Assembly (NCBI GenBank): GCA_007693685.1
Contig: REDB01000097.1
Span: 1-39,166 of the forward strand
DNA length: 39,166 bases
From: Oceanospirillales bacterium
GTDB taxonomy: Bacteria > Pseudomonadota > Gammaproteobacteria > Pseudomonadales > Balneatricaceae
Reading direction: 5' to 3'
Below are positions 9,281-17,202 of this stretch, one piece after another (position 1 is the first letter of the stretch; each line of letters opens with the position of its first letter). Both the position numbers and the translations under genes were made by a program. Below the pieces are notes generated by a model that was not told the origin of the DNA, searched no databases, and saw only the letters and a program-made list of their open reading frames with translations.

Positions 9281-9344
9281 AACCAAGTAGACTTAGTGTC
9301 TGCAGTGGCATTCAAATAAGACTGCGCAACAGATGGAGCAAATT

Positions 9345-10250
9345 GTGACCGATAACCTGCAAGCAACTATCCGGCGCTGGCTAACGCAGTTTAGCGATCA
9401 CAGCCCCATAACTGAGTTGCCAGACTGGTCAGAGCTTATGCAGTCACTTCAGCAACAGGGATGGCAAGAATTACCCGATCAACATGCTGAACTGCTGGCT
9501 GTAATGACCCAAGAGTCTATCGAATTCACTCGTTTTGCGGGTCAATTACTGCAACAGCATGATCAGATTGAAACAGCCAGTTTTTTCAAGGATTTTCATC
9601 AACATATTAATCGTCTTTCGGATGATTTAATTTTCAAGCGCTGGTTATTACCCGAACAATTAGGTTCGATGATTAAAACTCGTTTCTGGGACTCTTCAAC
9701 AGGGATAGAGATGCCTTGGCTTAAAATGCTGAATGGATTAACTAATCTACCTGAATTGGATCTTCCGTTTGCTCAGCAATCGGCCTACCGAGAATTTACA
9801 AGGCTTATCAACGAGCATCAGCAAGCATTTCAGGATTACACGAATCATTATTCACGCATCAACTCTAAAGCTATCAATCAACTTTCTGAGGCGATTGAGC
9901 AGAGTGAGCAACAAATATCCAGCTTAAAAGAACTCCATAGACTCTGGGTAGATGCTTATGAAATAAGCTATGCAGAGAGAATTGCCACGCAAGAATACCA
10001 ACTAGCTCATGGAAGAATCAGCAACACTTTGATGCAATTGAAGCTTTGGTTTCAAGGACAGCGTAATCGCTATTTAACCCAACTTGGCATCGCTTCAGAA
10101 GCTTCATTGAATCTAGCCTTTGAAAAAATTCATGCGCTAACCAAACAGGTTCGCCAGTTAGAAAGCCTTCAACAGCAAACGCTGTCACTGACACGTGAGC
10201 TTGAAGCCATTAAACAGCAGATTAATCCTTCAAGGGATCGTCAGTCATGA
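9345..10250 (+). CDS. phaE: Class III PHA synthase subunit PhaE
   Basis: Non-catalytic partner of class III polyhydroxyalkanoate synthase. About 301 aa, mostly helical and Gln/Leu-rich with a C-terminal coiled coil (about 255-295) and the PhaE-like block RFWDSSTGIEMPWLKML. Identification rests on this character and on the directly overlapping phaC (ATGA overlap). Start choice: GTG 9345 has a GGAG box six bases upstream. The ORF-track ATG at 9333 has no ribosome-binding site but would add four residues and cannot be excluded. PhaE sequences are weakly conserved. Confidence 0.82.
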   Translation: MTDNLQATIRRWLTQFSDHSPITELPDWSELMQSLQQQGWQELPDQHAELLAVMTQESIEFTRFAGQLLQQHDQIETASFFKDFHQHINRLSDDLIFKRWLLPEQLGSMIKTRFWDSSTGIEMPWLKMLNGLTNLPELDLPFAQQSAYREFTRLINEHQQAFQDYTNHYSRINSKAINQLSEAIEQSEQQISSLKELHRLWVDAYEISYAERIATQEYQLAHGRISNTLMQLKLWFQGQRNRYLTQLGIASEASLNLAFEKIHALTKQVRQLESLQQQTLSLTRELEAIKQQINPSRDRQS

Positions 10251-11311
10251 GCCGGATTCGTTTAGATGCTCAGCTGTTAAAAAAAGAGGTACAAGAATTT
10301 AATGCACAACTTCTTGAAAGCTACCAAGTACTGAAACGCATTGCACCTGTTGAAATAGGTCAAACACCTGCAGAAACGCTATTGCAACTCGATAAAGTGC
10401 GTCTTCAATATTACGCTCCTGAACATCTCAATCCTGATACTCCAGCCCTTTTGATTTGTTACGCCTTAGTCAATAGACCCTATATGATCGATTTGACACC
10501 CGAACGCTCGTTATTAAAAAAGCTTCTAGATAAAGGTATTGCTGTCTACTTAGTCGACTGGGGTTATCCGGATGCATCAGATCGTTTTTTAGATCTCGAT
10601 GATTACATCAACCATTACCTTGATCGCTGTGTAGATAAGGCCTGTGAACACGCTCAAGTTGATCAGATGAACTTAATGGGTATTTGCCAAGGTGGAACTT
10701 TCAGCCTTTGCTACACAGCTTTGCATGCTCAAAAGATTTCTCGATTGATCACCTTAGTGACACCTGTTGATTTTCACACACCAGACTTCACTCTAAGCAA
10801 TCTAGCTCGCCATATTGATGTTGATTTAGCCGTCGCCACCTATGGCAATATACCCGGTACATTATTGAACGAAACCTATCAATCTTTGATGCCGATGCGG
10901 TTAGGGATGCAAAAAAACTTAGACCTGCCTTTTTCTTTAGCAGACCAAAGTAATGCGGTGACCTTCTTAAGTATGGAGAAATGGATACAAGACAGCCCCG
11001 ATCAAGCAGGAAAGGCATTTAGCGAATTTATGAAAGATTTTTTTCAGCAGAATCGTCTTGTTAATGACGCCCTAAAGATTGGTGATCAGCCTGTCAGACT
11101 TGCTAAGATTACCCAACCCTTACTGAATATTTATGCCACACTAGACCATCTTGTTCCGCCTTCGTCATCAAAAGCGTTAAAAGGTCTAACTTCCAGCCGC
11201 TTCTATCGCGAGAAGAGCATTGAATCAGGACATATTGGAATTTTTGTCAGCAGCAAGCAAGGAAACCAGCTCTCAGATGCCATTGGGAACTGGTTACATC
11301 AAGACACTTAA
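10247..11311 (+). CDS. phaC: Class III PHA synthase catalytic subunit PhaC
   Basis: Polymerises hydroxyacyl-CoA into polyhydroxyalkanoate at the granule surface, with PhaE. At 354 aa it has class III size rather than the roughly 560-590 aa of classes I and II. It is an alpha/beta hydrolase with a lipase-like box in which cysteine replaces serine (GICQGG, Cys147). The catalytic Asp is in YATLDHLVPPSSS and the His in ESGHIGIF. It overlaps phaE by four bases (ATGA), implying coupled translation. It faces phaR, ending 10 nt from the phaR stop with no obvious terminator between. The monomer is probably short-chain, judged from the family only. Confidence 0.94.
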   Translation: MSRIRLDAQLLKKEVQEFNAQLLESYQVLKRIAPVEIGQTPAETLLQLDKVRLQYYAPEHLNPDTPALLICYALVNRPYMIDLTPERSLLKKLLDKGIAVYLVDWGYPDASDRFLDLDDYINHYLDRCVDKACEHAQVDQMNLMGICQGGTFSLCYTALHAQKISRLITLVTPVDFHTPDFTLSNLARHIDVDLAVATYGNIPGTLLNETYQSLMPMRLGMQKNLDLPFSLADQSNAVTFLSMEKWIQDSPDQAGKAFSEFMKDFFQQNRLVNDALKIGDQPVRLAKITQPLLNIYATLDHLVPPSSSKALKGLTSSRFYREKSIESGHIGIFVSSKQGNQLSDAIGNWLHQDT

Positions 11312-11321
11312 GTAACGTATC

Positions 11322-11861
11322 CTACTCTTTAGGCTTACCGCTCCGTCGGCGGGTAGTTTTTAATTCTTCAGGGGCTTTTGGCTCTTCAGCAACATCAACT
11401 TTTTGAGTTGAAGCTTCAGGTGATGTCTTACCTTCACCTTTAATAGGGCTGAACATTTTCCACATAGCCAAATTTTGATCCGCGATGCGATTCATCATGG
11501 TTAATGGATTAGCAGCACCAATCATATTTTGCATCTGATCTCGAATAAGATCCTGATGCTCAAGAAAAGCGCCAATACTTTGCTCCAAATACTGACTCAT
11601 CATCCCTTGCATGCTATCGCCGTAAAAACGAATTAACTGCTGCAGTACCTGATTAGTTAACAAAGTTCCGTGGCCATCACCTTCTTGCTCACTGATAATT
11701 TGCATCAGTATATTCCGCGTTAAGTCTTGACCAGACTTTGAATCCAGGACCTGAAAAGGCTCTGAATTAAGAACCAACTCTTTAACATCCTCCAAAGTCA
11801 CGTAACAACTTCTGGAGGTATCATACAAACGCCTATTGGTATATTTCCTCAGGATACGCAT
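11322..11861 (-). CDS. phaR: PHA synthesis repressor PhaR
   Basis: PhaR family. In other bacteria it binds both DNA and PHA polymer and represses phasin genes and its own gene until granules form. The start was placed at ATG 11861 (MRILRKYTNRRLYDT), preceded by AGGAG six bases away and matching the family N-terminus; the track start is nine residues longer. The DNA-binding PHB/PHA accumulation regulator domain covers about 1-60. A second accumulation domain follows (QVLQQLIRFYGDSMQGMMSQYLEQSI). The Lys/Pro-rich tail is disordered. 179 aa. It lies 34 nt after a DUF6489 gene, probably one operon, and converges on phaEC. Confidence 0.92.
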   Translation of the reverse strand: MRILRKYTNRRLYDTSRSCYVTLEDVKELVLNSEPFQVLDSKSGQDLTRNILMQIISEQEGDGHGTLLTNQVLQQLIRFYGDSMQGMMSQYLEQSIGAFLEHQDLIRDQMQNMIGAANPLTMMNRIADQNLAMWKMFSPIKGEGKTSPEASTQKVDVAEEPKAPEELKTTRRRSGKPKE

Positions 11862-11895
11862 ACTGCTCTCCTTTTTTTTGATGGTCATCTGTACT

Positions 11896-12171
11896 TCATT
11901 CCTCAGTTCCGTCTTTGTCTGCGCCTTTATAAGTCGGACGCGAATATTGATTCATTAAACCAAAAATAAGTTTCTGAAAGCCTTCTACTGTTCCGACACT
12001 GGAAGTTAAAAAAGGTTTAAACAGAGTGACTGGATCATACCCCTCCACGCCTTGATGCATACGTTCACGGATGGTATTGATCATCTCATCATGCAAAGAG
12101 GACACGTCCGGTAAGCCAAGACTTTCTCTTAGCTCCTCCGGTGTCATTTCAATATCGATTGTAAACTTCAT
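11896..12171 (-). CDS. DUF6489-family protein upstream of phaR
   Basis: Small 91-aa cytoplasmic protein starting MKFTIDIEMTPEELRESLGLPD, the signature I associate with DUF6489. No function is known to me. The start at 12171 has an AAGGGG ribosome-binding site; the track start 14 residues upstream does not match the family. It is the first gene of a two-gene unit with phaR. The size, amphipathic C-terminal half and position make a granule-associated or phasin-like role conceivable, but that is only inference from context. Confidence 0.75.
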   Translation of the reverse strand: MKFTIDIEMTPEELRESLGLPDVSSLHDEMINTIRERMHQGVEGYDPVTLFKPFLTSSVGTVEGFQKLIFGLMNQYSRPTYKGADKDGTEE

Positions 12172-12234
12172 CGCTTTCCCCTTAGGATTGCAAGACACCT
12201 GTAATACATACAAGGATATAACACTTTACCGAAG

Positions 12235-13386
12235 TTAATCCAGTTGCTTAAATCGATCAGGATAGATCCAAAAATAAGCTATCACAAAAGCGATTAGACT
12301 TATGTTCGCTGCCACAATAAATGTACCTACACCACCCCAACTTGCCCAAAACATCCCCGCAAACAGAGCACCAGCAGCACCTCCAGCTCCAAAACCTGCA
12401 CTTGCAAACAGAGCCTGCCCTCTCCCCTGAGTATTCTGGCTAAAGTAATGATAGACCAAAGCAATTCCGACAGCATGTAGGCTACCAAAACTTGCTGCAT
12501 GTAGTAGTTGAGCAAAAAGTAACGTCGCCAAAGAGCCAGCAAAGAAAGCAATCAAGAACCAGCGTAGTGCACAAAGTACCACACTGACCAATAACAGAAA
12601 TCTTAGACTGTGGCGTCTAAATAACATGGGCATAATGATAAACAGCAAAACCTCAGCCACCACACCGACTGCCCAAAGCTGGCCAATTTGACTTCGACTA
12701 TACCCCAAATCCTGCAACATAACGCTGTAAAAAGTGTAATAAGGACCATGACTGAACTGTACCAAGAAAAACACCAGTAAAAACACTTGAACTTGAGGTA
12801 CACGAAGAATATTTCGCAAACTTTGAGATGTGCGCTCTTTTGAAGGCTTTACAGATGGAGCGGGTACCAACAATGTATTCAGCCAAATCAACACCATTAA
12901 CACCAGAGCAACAGCAGGTAACCACCGAATATCAATTAGATCGAGCAACATACCTGTGCCTAAAACGGCAACCACAAAACCAATAGATCCCCAAAGCCGA
13001 ATACGACTGTATTTGTCTCGTGATGAACCAAGATGTTGAAGTGTTAATACCTCAAACTGCGGTAATACTGCATTCCAAAAAAAACTAAACAGCAGCATTA
13101 CTAAACCTATGCCCAATGCAGAGGTTTGCCAAAAAATAGCAATAAAGACTATCCAGGTTAAAAACGCTCCCCAACGAACAATGCGTAATCGTTGACCCGT
13201 ATGATCAGCCAACCACCCCCAGATATTAGGCGCTATAACTCGTGAAAGGTGCAGCAAAGCCATCAGCACACCAATTACTTGGACTGATAGACCAAACGAT
13301 TGCAAATAAAGACTCCAATAAGGCACTAGTGAACCTAATAGAGCGAAATAGAAAAGATAAAATCCGGACAACCGAACGTAGGGCAT
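12235..13386 (-). CDS. MFS permease of the HcaT-like group
   Basis: 383-aa integral membrane protein with about 12 hydrophobic helices. The N-terminus (RLSGFYLFYFALLGSLVPYWSLYLQ) and the motif GWLADHTGQRLRIVRWG between helices 2 and 3 resemble the 3-phenylpropionate permease (HcaT-like) branch of the major facilitator superfamily. ATG 13386 is preferred because AAGGTG precedes it; the track start at 13404 is a TTG without support. Substrate is not readable from sequence. It diverges from the tea operon across a 276-nt AT-rich region, but no aromatic catabolic gene is nearby. Confidence 0.82.
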   Translation of the reverse strand: MPYVRLSGFYLFYFALLGSLVPYWSLYLQSFGLSVQVIGVLMALLHLSRVIAPNIWGWLADHTGQRLRIVRWGAFLTWIVFIAIFWQTSALGIGLVMLLFSFFWNAVLPQFEVLTLQHLGSSRDKYSRIRLWGSIGFVVAVLGTGMLLDLIDIRWLPAVALVLMVLIWLNTLLVPAPSVKPSKERTSQSLRNILRVPQVQVFLLVFFLVQFSHGPYYTFYSVMLQDLGYSRSQIGQLWAVGVVAEVLLFIIMPMLFRRHSLRFLLLVSVVLCALRWFLIAFFAGSLATLLFAQLLHAASFGSLHAVGIALVYHYFSQNTQGRGQALFASAGFGAGGAAGALFAGMFWASWGGVGTFIVAANISLIAFVIAYFWIYPDRFKQLD

Positions 13387-13512
13387 ATTCACCTTATTAA
13401 ACAATTACATTCATGATAATGCCGATAAAAATCTAAAAAAATAATAATAGGCTATTTTCTTATATATAACAAAAATTTAAATACCATCTTCTATAAAATT
13501 TCTTATCAAGCT

Positions 13513-13589
13513 ATAAATTTTATTGCCAATTAACTTGCAGAATTTGAAGCATTTTGCCAAGGTGAATAAGGTGTCCATAAATTTTATTG
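13513..13589 (+). repeat. Direct 13-bp repeat upstream of teaA
   Basis: ATAAATTTTATTG occurs twice with perfect identity, at 13513-13525 and 13577-13589, exactly 64 bp apart. The rest of the 276-nt gap (13387-13662) is very AT-rich and holds no other gene I can support. Confidence 0.7.
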
Positions 13590-13592
13590 GCA
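13524..13592. promoter_or_regulatory. Three phased TGCCAA/TTGGCA half-sites upstream of teaA
   Basis: TGCCAA at 13524-13529, TGCCAA at 13555-13560, and its inverse TTGGCA at 13587-13592. Centres are 31 and 32 bp apart, about three DNA helical turns each, so all three would face the same side. This is suggestive of a regulator array; the binding protein is unknown. Confidence 0.4.
13554..13581 (+). promoter_or_regulatory. Weak candidate teaA promoter
   Basis: TTGCCA (13554-13559), 16-bp spacer, CATAAA (13576-13581), preceded by strongly AT-rich DNA. It gives a leader of about 70 nt to teaA. The middle TGCCAA half-site overlaps the -35. The evidence is motif-only and modest. Confidence 0.3.
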
Positions 13593-13662
13593 TGACTCTA
13601 CAGTATAGACGTCATGGAGCGATTGGAACTCGTTCCACTTTAAACCCAGCGAGGAGCAAAAG

Positions 13663-14688
13663 ATGACCTTGAAAAAAAGACTGGCAACTGCCGTAGCCGG
13701 CGCACTTATAACCAGCATGGTAGGTTTCAGTTCTGCTGCAATGGCCGCAAACTGGCGTTATGCTCATGAAGAATTTGAAGGGGATGTGCAAGACGTATTC
13801 GCTCACAAATTTAAAGAGTATGTTGAAGAAAATTCGGATAACACCGTACAAATTTTTCGTTTTGGTGAGCTAGGTGAGTCAGATGACATCATGGAGCAAA
13901 CCCAGATGGGAATTCTTCAATTTGTAAACCAATCTCCCGGGTTCACAGGCTCTTTGATCCCAGAAGCACAAATATTCTTTATTCCTTATCTACTTCCAGT
14001 TAATGACGAAGACATTATCGATTTCTTTAAAACCAGTGTCGCTATTAACGAGATGTTCCCAGAGCTTTATGCCGAGCAAGGTTTAGAACTACTGAAAATG
14101 TATCCAGAGGGGGAAATGGTCGTCACGGCTGATACGCCAGTTCGTACACCGGAAGAGTTCCGTGGAAAGAACATCCGTACCATGACTAATCCACTACTTT
14201 CTGAAACCTATCGCGCTTTTGGTGCAACACCTACTCCTCTTCCATGGGGTGAGGTATACGGTGGTCTTCAAACTAACATTATTCAAGGTCAGGAAAATCC
14301 AATCTTCTGGATACAGTCAGGCGGACTCTATGAAGTATCCCCTAACCTGATCTTTACCGGTCATGGTCAATTCACTACAGCTTTGATGGCTAACCAAGAT
14401 TTCTATAACAACCTATCGGCTGAAGATCAGCAGCTAGTTCAAAACGCAACGGAATATGCCTTCGAGTACATCACTGAGTATGTTCCAGGTTTGAGCGAAG
14501 AGATGCTGGAGAAAATTCTTGAATCTAAACCCGATGTAACGGTGACACGCTTAACTGATGAGGAGCGTCAAGCCTTTATTGAGCGTGCACCACGTGTTGA
14601 AGAGCGTTTCATTGAAATGACAGGTGAACGCGGCCAAGCCTTGCTTGAGCAATTTAAAGCAGATTTAGAGCCCTATCGTTCACAGTAA
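13663..14688 (+). CDS. teaA: Ectoine-type TRAP substrate-binding protein TeaA
   Basis: Periplasmic DctP-family protein that captures the ligand for the TeaBC membrane subunits. 341 aa with a signal peptide (about 1-28, ending AAMAA). The mature sequence closely resembles Halomonas elongata TeaA as I recall it. Counting from the first mature residue, the positions reported or expected in the ectoine pocket fall at Glu9, Phe66, Arg144, Trp167, Trp188 and Phe209, in blocks NWRYAHEE, NQSPGFTG, IRTMTNP, PLPWGEVYGG and NPIFW. GAGGAG precedes the ATG. It is the first gene of a four-gene operon with teaB, teaC and teaD. Ectoine or hydroxyectoine uptake for osmoprotection or recovery of leaked solute is the likely role. 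Confidence 0.9.
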   Translation: MTLKKRLATAVAGALITSMVGFSSAAMAANWRYAHEEFEGDVQDVFAHKFKEYVEENSDNTVQIFRFGELGESDDIMEQTQMGILQFVNQSPGFTGSLIPEAQIFFIPYLLPVNDEDIIDFFKTSVAINEMFPELYAEQGLELLKMYPEGEMVVTADTPVRTPEEFRGKNIRTMTNPLLSETYRAFGATPTPLPWGEVYGGLQTNIIQGQENPIFWIQSGGLYEVSPNLIFTGHGQFTTALMANQDFYNNLSAEDQQLVQNATEYAFEYITEYVPGLSEEMLEKILESKPDVTVTRLTDEERQAFIERAPRVEERFIEMTGERGQALLEQFKADLEPYRSQ

Positions 14689-14708
14689 TCCTAATCGGTG
14701 AACTAGAT

Positions 14709-14737
14709 GGCTGGCGGTAGTCTCTCTATCGCTAGCC
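14709..14737 (+). other. teaA-teaB intercistronic RNA hairpin
   Basis: A 12-bp stem (ggctggcggtag with ctatcgctagcc, two G-U pairs in RNA) with a 5-nt loop lies 21 nt after the teaA stop, followed only by TTT. It may protect the teaA 3' end or reduce expression of the membrane subunits relative to the binding protein. It also argues against the long track start of teaB, which would run through it. Confidence 0.6.
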
Positions 14738-14775
14738 TTTCAAGGACTGACCTGATTGCACTTGGAGAGACCTCA

Positions 14776-15351
14776 ATGAAGGATGACCTTCTTGATTCGC
14801 ACACTTCAGGGTTACCTGGATTCTTAGGCGTTATAGATTCCGGTATCAGCCGAATAGAATCGTTTATTCTTGCTGCTGGTGTTCTGCTAATGGCAATGAA
14901 TACCGTCGCCAATGTTATCGGTCGATTCGTTTTTGGTGAAAGTTTATTTTTCGCTGAAGAAGTCAATCGCATACTGATCGTGATGATTACCTTTGCAGGT
15001 TTGGGTTATGCAGCCCGTCACGGTAGACATATTCGCATGTCAGCACTTTATGATGCGTTACCGACCAAAGCACGCCGCATTTTAATGATCTTTATTGCCT
15101 TAATCACATCAGGCACGATGTTCTTTCTCTGCTATTACTCATACACCTACATCCTCAGCATATACAATACTGGCCGTGTGTTACCCACTATGGGCATTCC
15201 TTTGTACCTCATGTATGTATGGGTTCCAATCGGCTTTACAGTCACCGGTATTCAATACCTTCTCACTGCTATCAAAAACCTGACATCTCGTGATGTGTAC
15301 TTATCTACGCATGTTGTTGATGGCTATGAAGACACCGAAACAGAAGTCTAA
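14776..15351 (+). CDS. teaB: TRAP transporter small membrane subunit TeaB
   Basis: DctQ-family subunit with four hydrophobic helices, which supports assembly of the TRAP transporter with the large subunit. 191 aa from ATG 14776 ([12 protein letters not shown]), which has a GGAGAG box six bases upstream; the track start at 14707 lacks one and would cross an intercistronic hairpin. Typical features are [23 protein letters not shown] near the first helix and the block [12 protein letters not shown]. It lies between teaA and teaC, 22 nt before teaC. Confidence 0.9.
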   Translation: MKDDLLDSHTSGLPGFLGVIDSGISRIESFILAAGVLLMAMNTVANVIGRFVFGESLFFAEEVNRILIVMITFAGLGYAARHGRHIRMSALYDALPTKARRILMIFIALITSGTMFFLCYYSYTYILSIYNTGRVLPTMGIPLYLMYVWVPIGFTVTGIQYLLTAIKNLTSRDVYLSTHVVDGYEDTETEV

Positions 15352-15373
15352 GACCGAATAAAAGGATAACTCT

Positions 15374-16657
15374 ATGACTACTATTATGCTGGCAACCATG
15401 ATCATTCTTTTGTTACTAGGGTTCCCAATGATGATCCCTTTGATCATGGCAGCATTGGTCGGCTTTTACATGACCTTTGATAGCTTTGCACAGATGAACA
15501 TCATGATTCAGCAGATGATGGGTGGGATTCGACCGACTGCCTTGATCGCAGTGCCAATGTTTATTCTAGCAGCTGATATTATGACTAGAGGGCAATCTGC
15601 CAACCGATTAATCGGTATGGTCATGGCCTTTATTGGTCATATCAAAGGGGGGCTTGCTGTTAGTACTGCTGCTTCCTGTACATTGTTTGGTGCGGTCTCA
15701 GGTTCTACTCAAGCTACCGTCGTTGCAGTTGGTTCTCCCTTACGCCCGAAGCTTTTGAAAGCTGGATATAAAGATTCTTTTACACTTGCCTTAATCATAA
15801 ACTCTAGTGATATCGCTTTTCTCATTCCACCTAGTATCGGCATGATTATCTACGGTGTCATCACTGGTACTTCGATAGGTGAATTATTTATTGCAGGTGT
15901 AGGTCCTGGTTTACTTATTTTGGCTATGTTCTCGGCGTACTGTATCGCCTATGCCTATATGCATAACGTACCAACCGAACCTAAAAGCACTTGGAAAGAG
16001 CGGTTAATTGCTATCAAAGATGCTTTATGGCCTTTAGGCTTCCCTGTGATTATCGTTGGAGGGATCTACGGCGGTATTTTCAGCCCAACAGAAGCTGCGG
16101 CTGCCTGTGTGCTTTATGCCGTCATTCTTGAGTTTATTGTTTTCCGCTCATTAAAAGCAGCAGATATCTACAAAATTGCAAAGTCCACTGGTTTGATTAC
16201 CGCAGTAGTATTCATTCTTGTCGCTGTCGGAAATGGATTCTCATGGATCATCTCTTTTGCACAAATCCCGCAAGCGATTTTAGGCGGGTTAGGCATTGAT
16301 CAAGCAGGTCCCATTGGCGTGCTCTTTGCGATTGCCATCGCTTTCTTTATTGCCTGTATGTTTGTCGATCCTATCGTTGTGATCTTGGTACTAACACCGA
16401 TTTTTGCTCCAGCGATCGCCTCGACAGGATTAGATCCAGTGCATGTGGGTATTTTGATTACTCTGATGGTGGCAATCGGATCAGCCACACCACCCTTTGG
16501 CTGCGATATTTTTACCGCGATAGCAATCTTTAAGCGACCATATTGGGAAGTAATAAGAGGAACACCTCCCTTTGTATTGATGTTGGTCTTAGCGTCGGTG
16601 TTGATCATTTTCTTCCCGCAAATAGCACTATTTTTGCGAGACTTAGCTTTTAGATAA
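15374..16657 (+). CDS. teaC: TRAP transporter large membrane subunit TeaC
   Basis: DctM-family transport subunit, 427 aa with about 12 hydrophobic segments. It carries the translocation pathway of this sodium-driven transporter. Family blocks include ASCTLFGAVSGSTQATVVAVG, SDIAFLIPPSIGMIIYG, SPTEAAAACVLYA and a C-terminal GSATPPFGCDIFTA. AAGGATAA precedes the ATG. It is third in the operon, and its stop codon lies within a 13-bp tandem duplication, which repeats the stop. Confidence 0.93.
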   Translation: MTTIMLATMIILLLLGFPMMIPLIMAALVGFYMTFDSFAQMNIMIQQMMGGIRPTALIAVPMFILAADIMTRGQSANRLIGMVMAFIGHIKGGLAVSTAASCTLFGAVSGSTQATVVAVGSPLRPKLLKAGYKDSFTLALIINSSDIAFLIPPSIGMIIYGVITGTSIGELFIAGVGPGLLILAMFSAYCIAYAYMHNVPTEPKSTWKERLIAIKDALWPLGFPVIIVGGIYGGIFSPTEAAAACVLYAVILEFIVFRSLKAADIYKIAKSTGLITAVVFILVAVGNGFSWIISFAQIPQAILGGLGIDQAGPIGVLFAIAIAFFIACMFVDPIVVILVLTPIFAPAIASTGLDPVHVGILITLMVAIGSATPPFGCDIFTAIAIFKRPYWEVIRGTPPFVLMLVLASVLIIFFPQIALFLRDLAFR

Positions 16658-16676
16658 CTCAATTAGATAACTCAAT
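16651..16676 (+). repeat. 13-bp perfect tandem duplication over the teaC stop
   Basis: TAGATAACTCAAT is present twice back to back (16651-16663 and 16664-16676). The first copy contains the teaC stop codon TAA. The identity suggests a recent slippage or duplication event. Confidence 0.9.
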
Positions 16677-16717
16677 AAAATAGCTGTTAACACTTTTACT
16701 GCAGTTTGGAGACCGAC

Positions 16718-17158
16718 GTGTTCAAAAAAATTCTAGTCGCAGTTGATGGTTCTGAAGGTGCTTTAAAAGCATTAGAAAAGGCTGTTGACCTACAAAAATT
16801 AACCGACGCAGAGATCTATCTTATTTGTGTGTTTAAGCATCACAGTTTATTTGAAGCCTCTTTGTCTATGGTCAGACCTGATAATGTTCAGATACCTGAT
16901 CAGGCATTAAAAGAATATGCCACTGATGTGGTGAATCACGCGCGCGAAAACTCTAAGCTCTTAGGGGCTAAAAAAGTTAGAGCCTTTGTTAAAGGCGGAA
17001 GACCTTCCAAAACTATCGTCAAGTTTGCGAAAGATAAAGATGTAGACTTGATTGTAGTCGGAACGCGCGGAACCAATGGCGACGTTGAGGGCTATTTTTT
17101 AGGTAGCGTCTCTCAACGTGTCGCCAGTCGCGCAAAATGTCCAACACTTGTTGTTTAA
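16718..17158 (+). CDS. teaD: UspA-family partner of the TRAP transporter (TeaD-like)
   Basis: 146-aa universal-stress-protein domain starting [18 protein letters not shown] 16718 is chosen because GGAG lies seven bases upstream and the domain starts right there; the TTG track start is unsupported. The C-terminal [21 protein letters not shown] carries the G-x2-G-x9-GS nucleotide-binding pattern of ATP-binding Usp proteins. In Halomonas the fourth gene of teaABCD encodes such an ATP-binding regulator that tempers ectoine transport. The identical placement here supports the same job. It ends 44 nt from the convergent cysA. Confidence 0.85.
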   Translation: MFKKILVAVDGSEGALKALEKAVDLQKLTDAEIYLICVFKHHSLFEASLSMVRPDNVQIPDQALKEYATDVVNHARENSKLLGAKKVRAFVKGGRPSKTIVKFAKDKDVDLIVVGTRGTNGDVEGYFLGSVSQRVASRAKCPTLVV

Positions 17159-17202
17159 ATCTATCGAATTAAGCCGCCCTAGAAGCCAAACAGCCAATCC
17201 TA

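Noticed and set aside
13587-13604. Possible sigma-54 promoter (TTGGCATGACTCTACA) before teaA
   Set aside because: GG is present at the -24 position but the -12 GC is replaced by CA, so the essential element is missing.
13612-13851. 79-aa minus-strand ORF overlapping the start of teaA
   Set aside because: It is antisense to the teaA ribosome-binding site and signal peptide, with no family resemblance.
14707-14775. Long N-terminal extension of TeaB
   Set aside because: The extension runs through the intercistronic hairpin and lacks a ribosome-binding site. ATG 14776 has GGAGAG.
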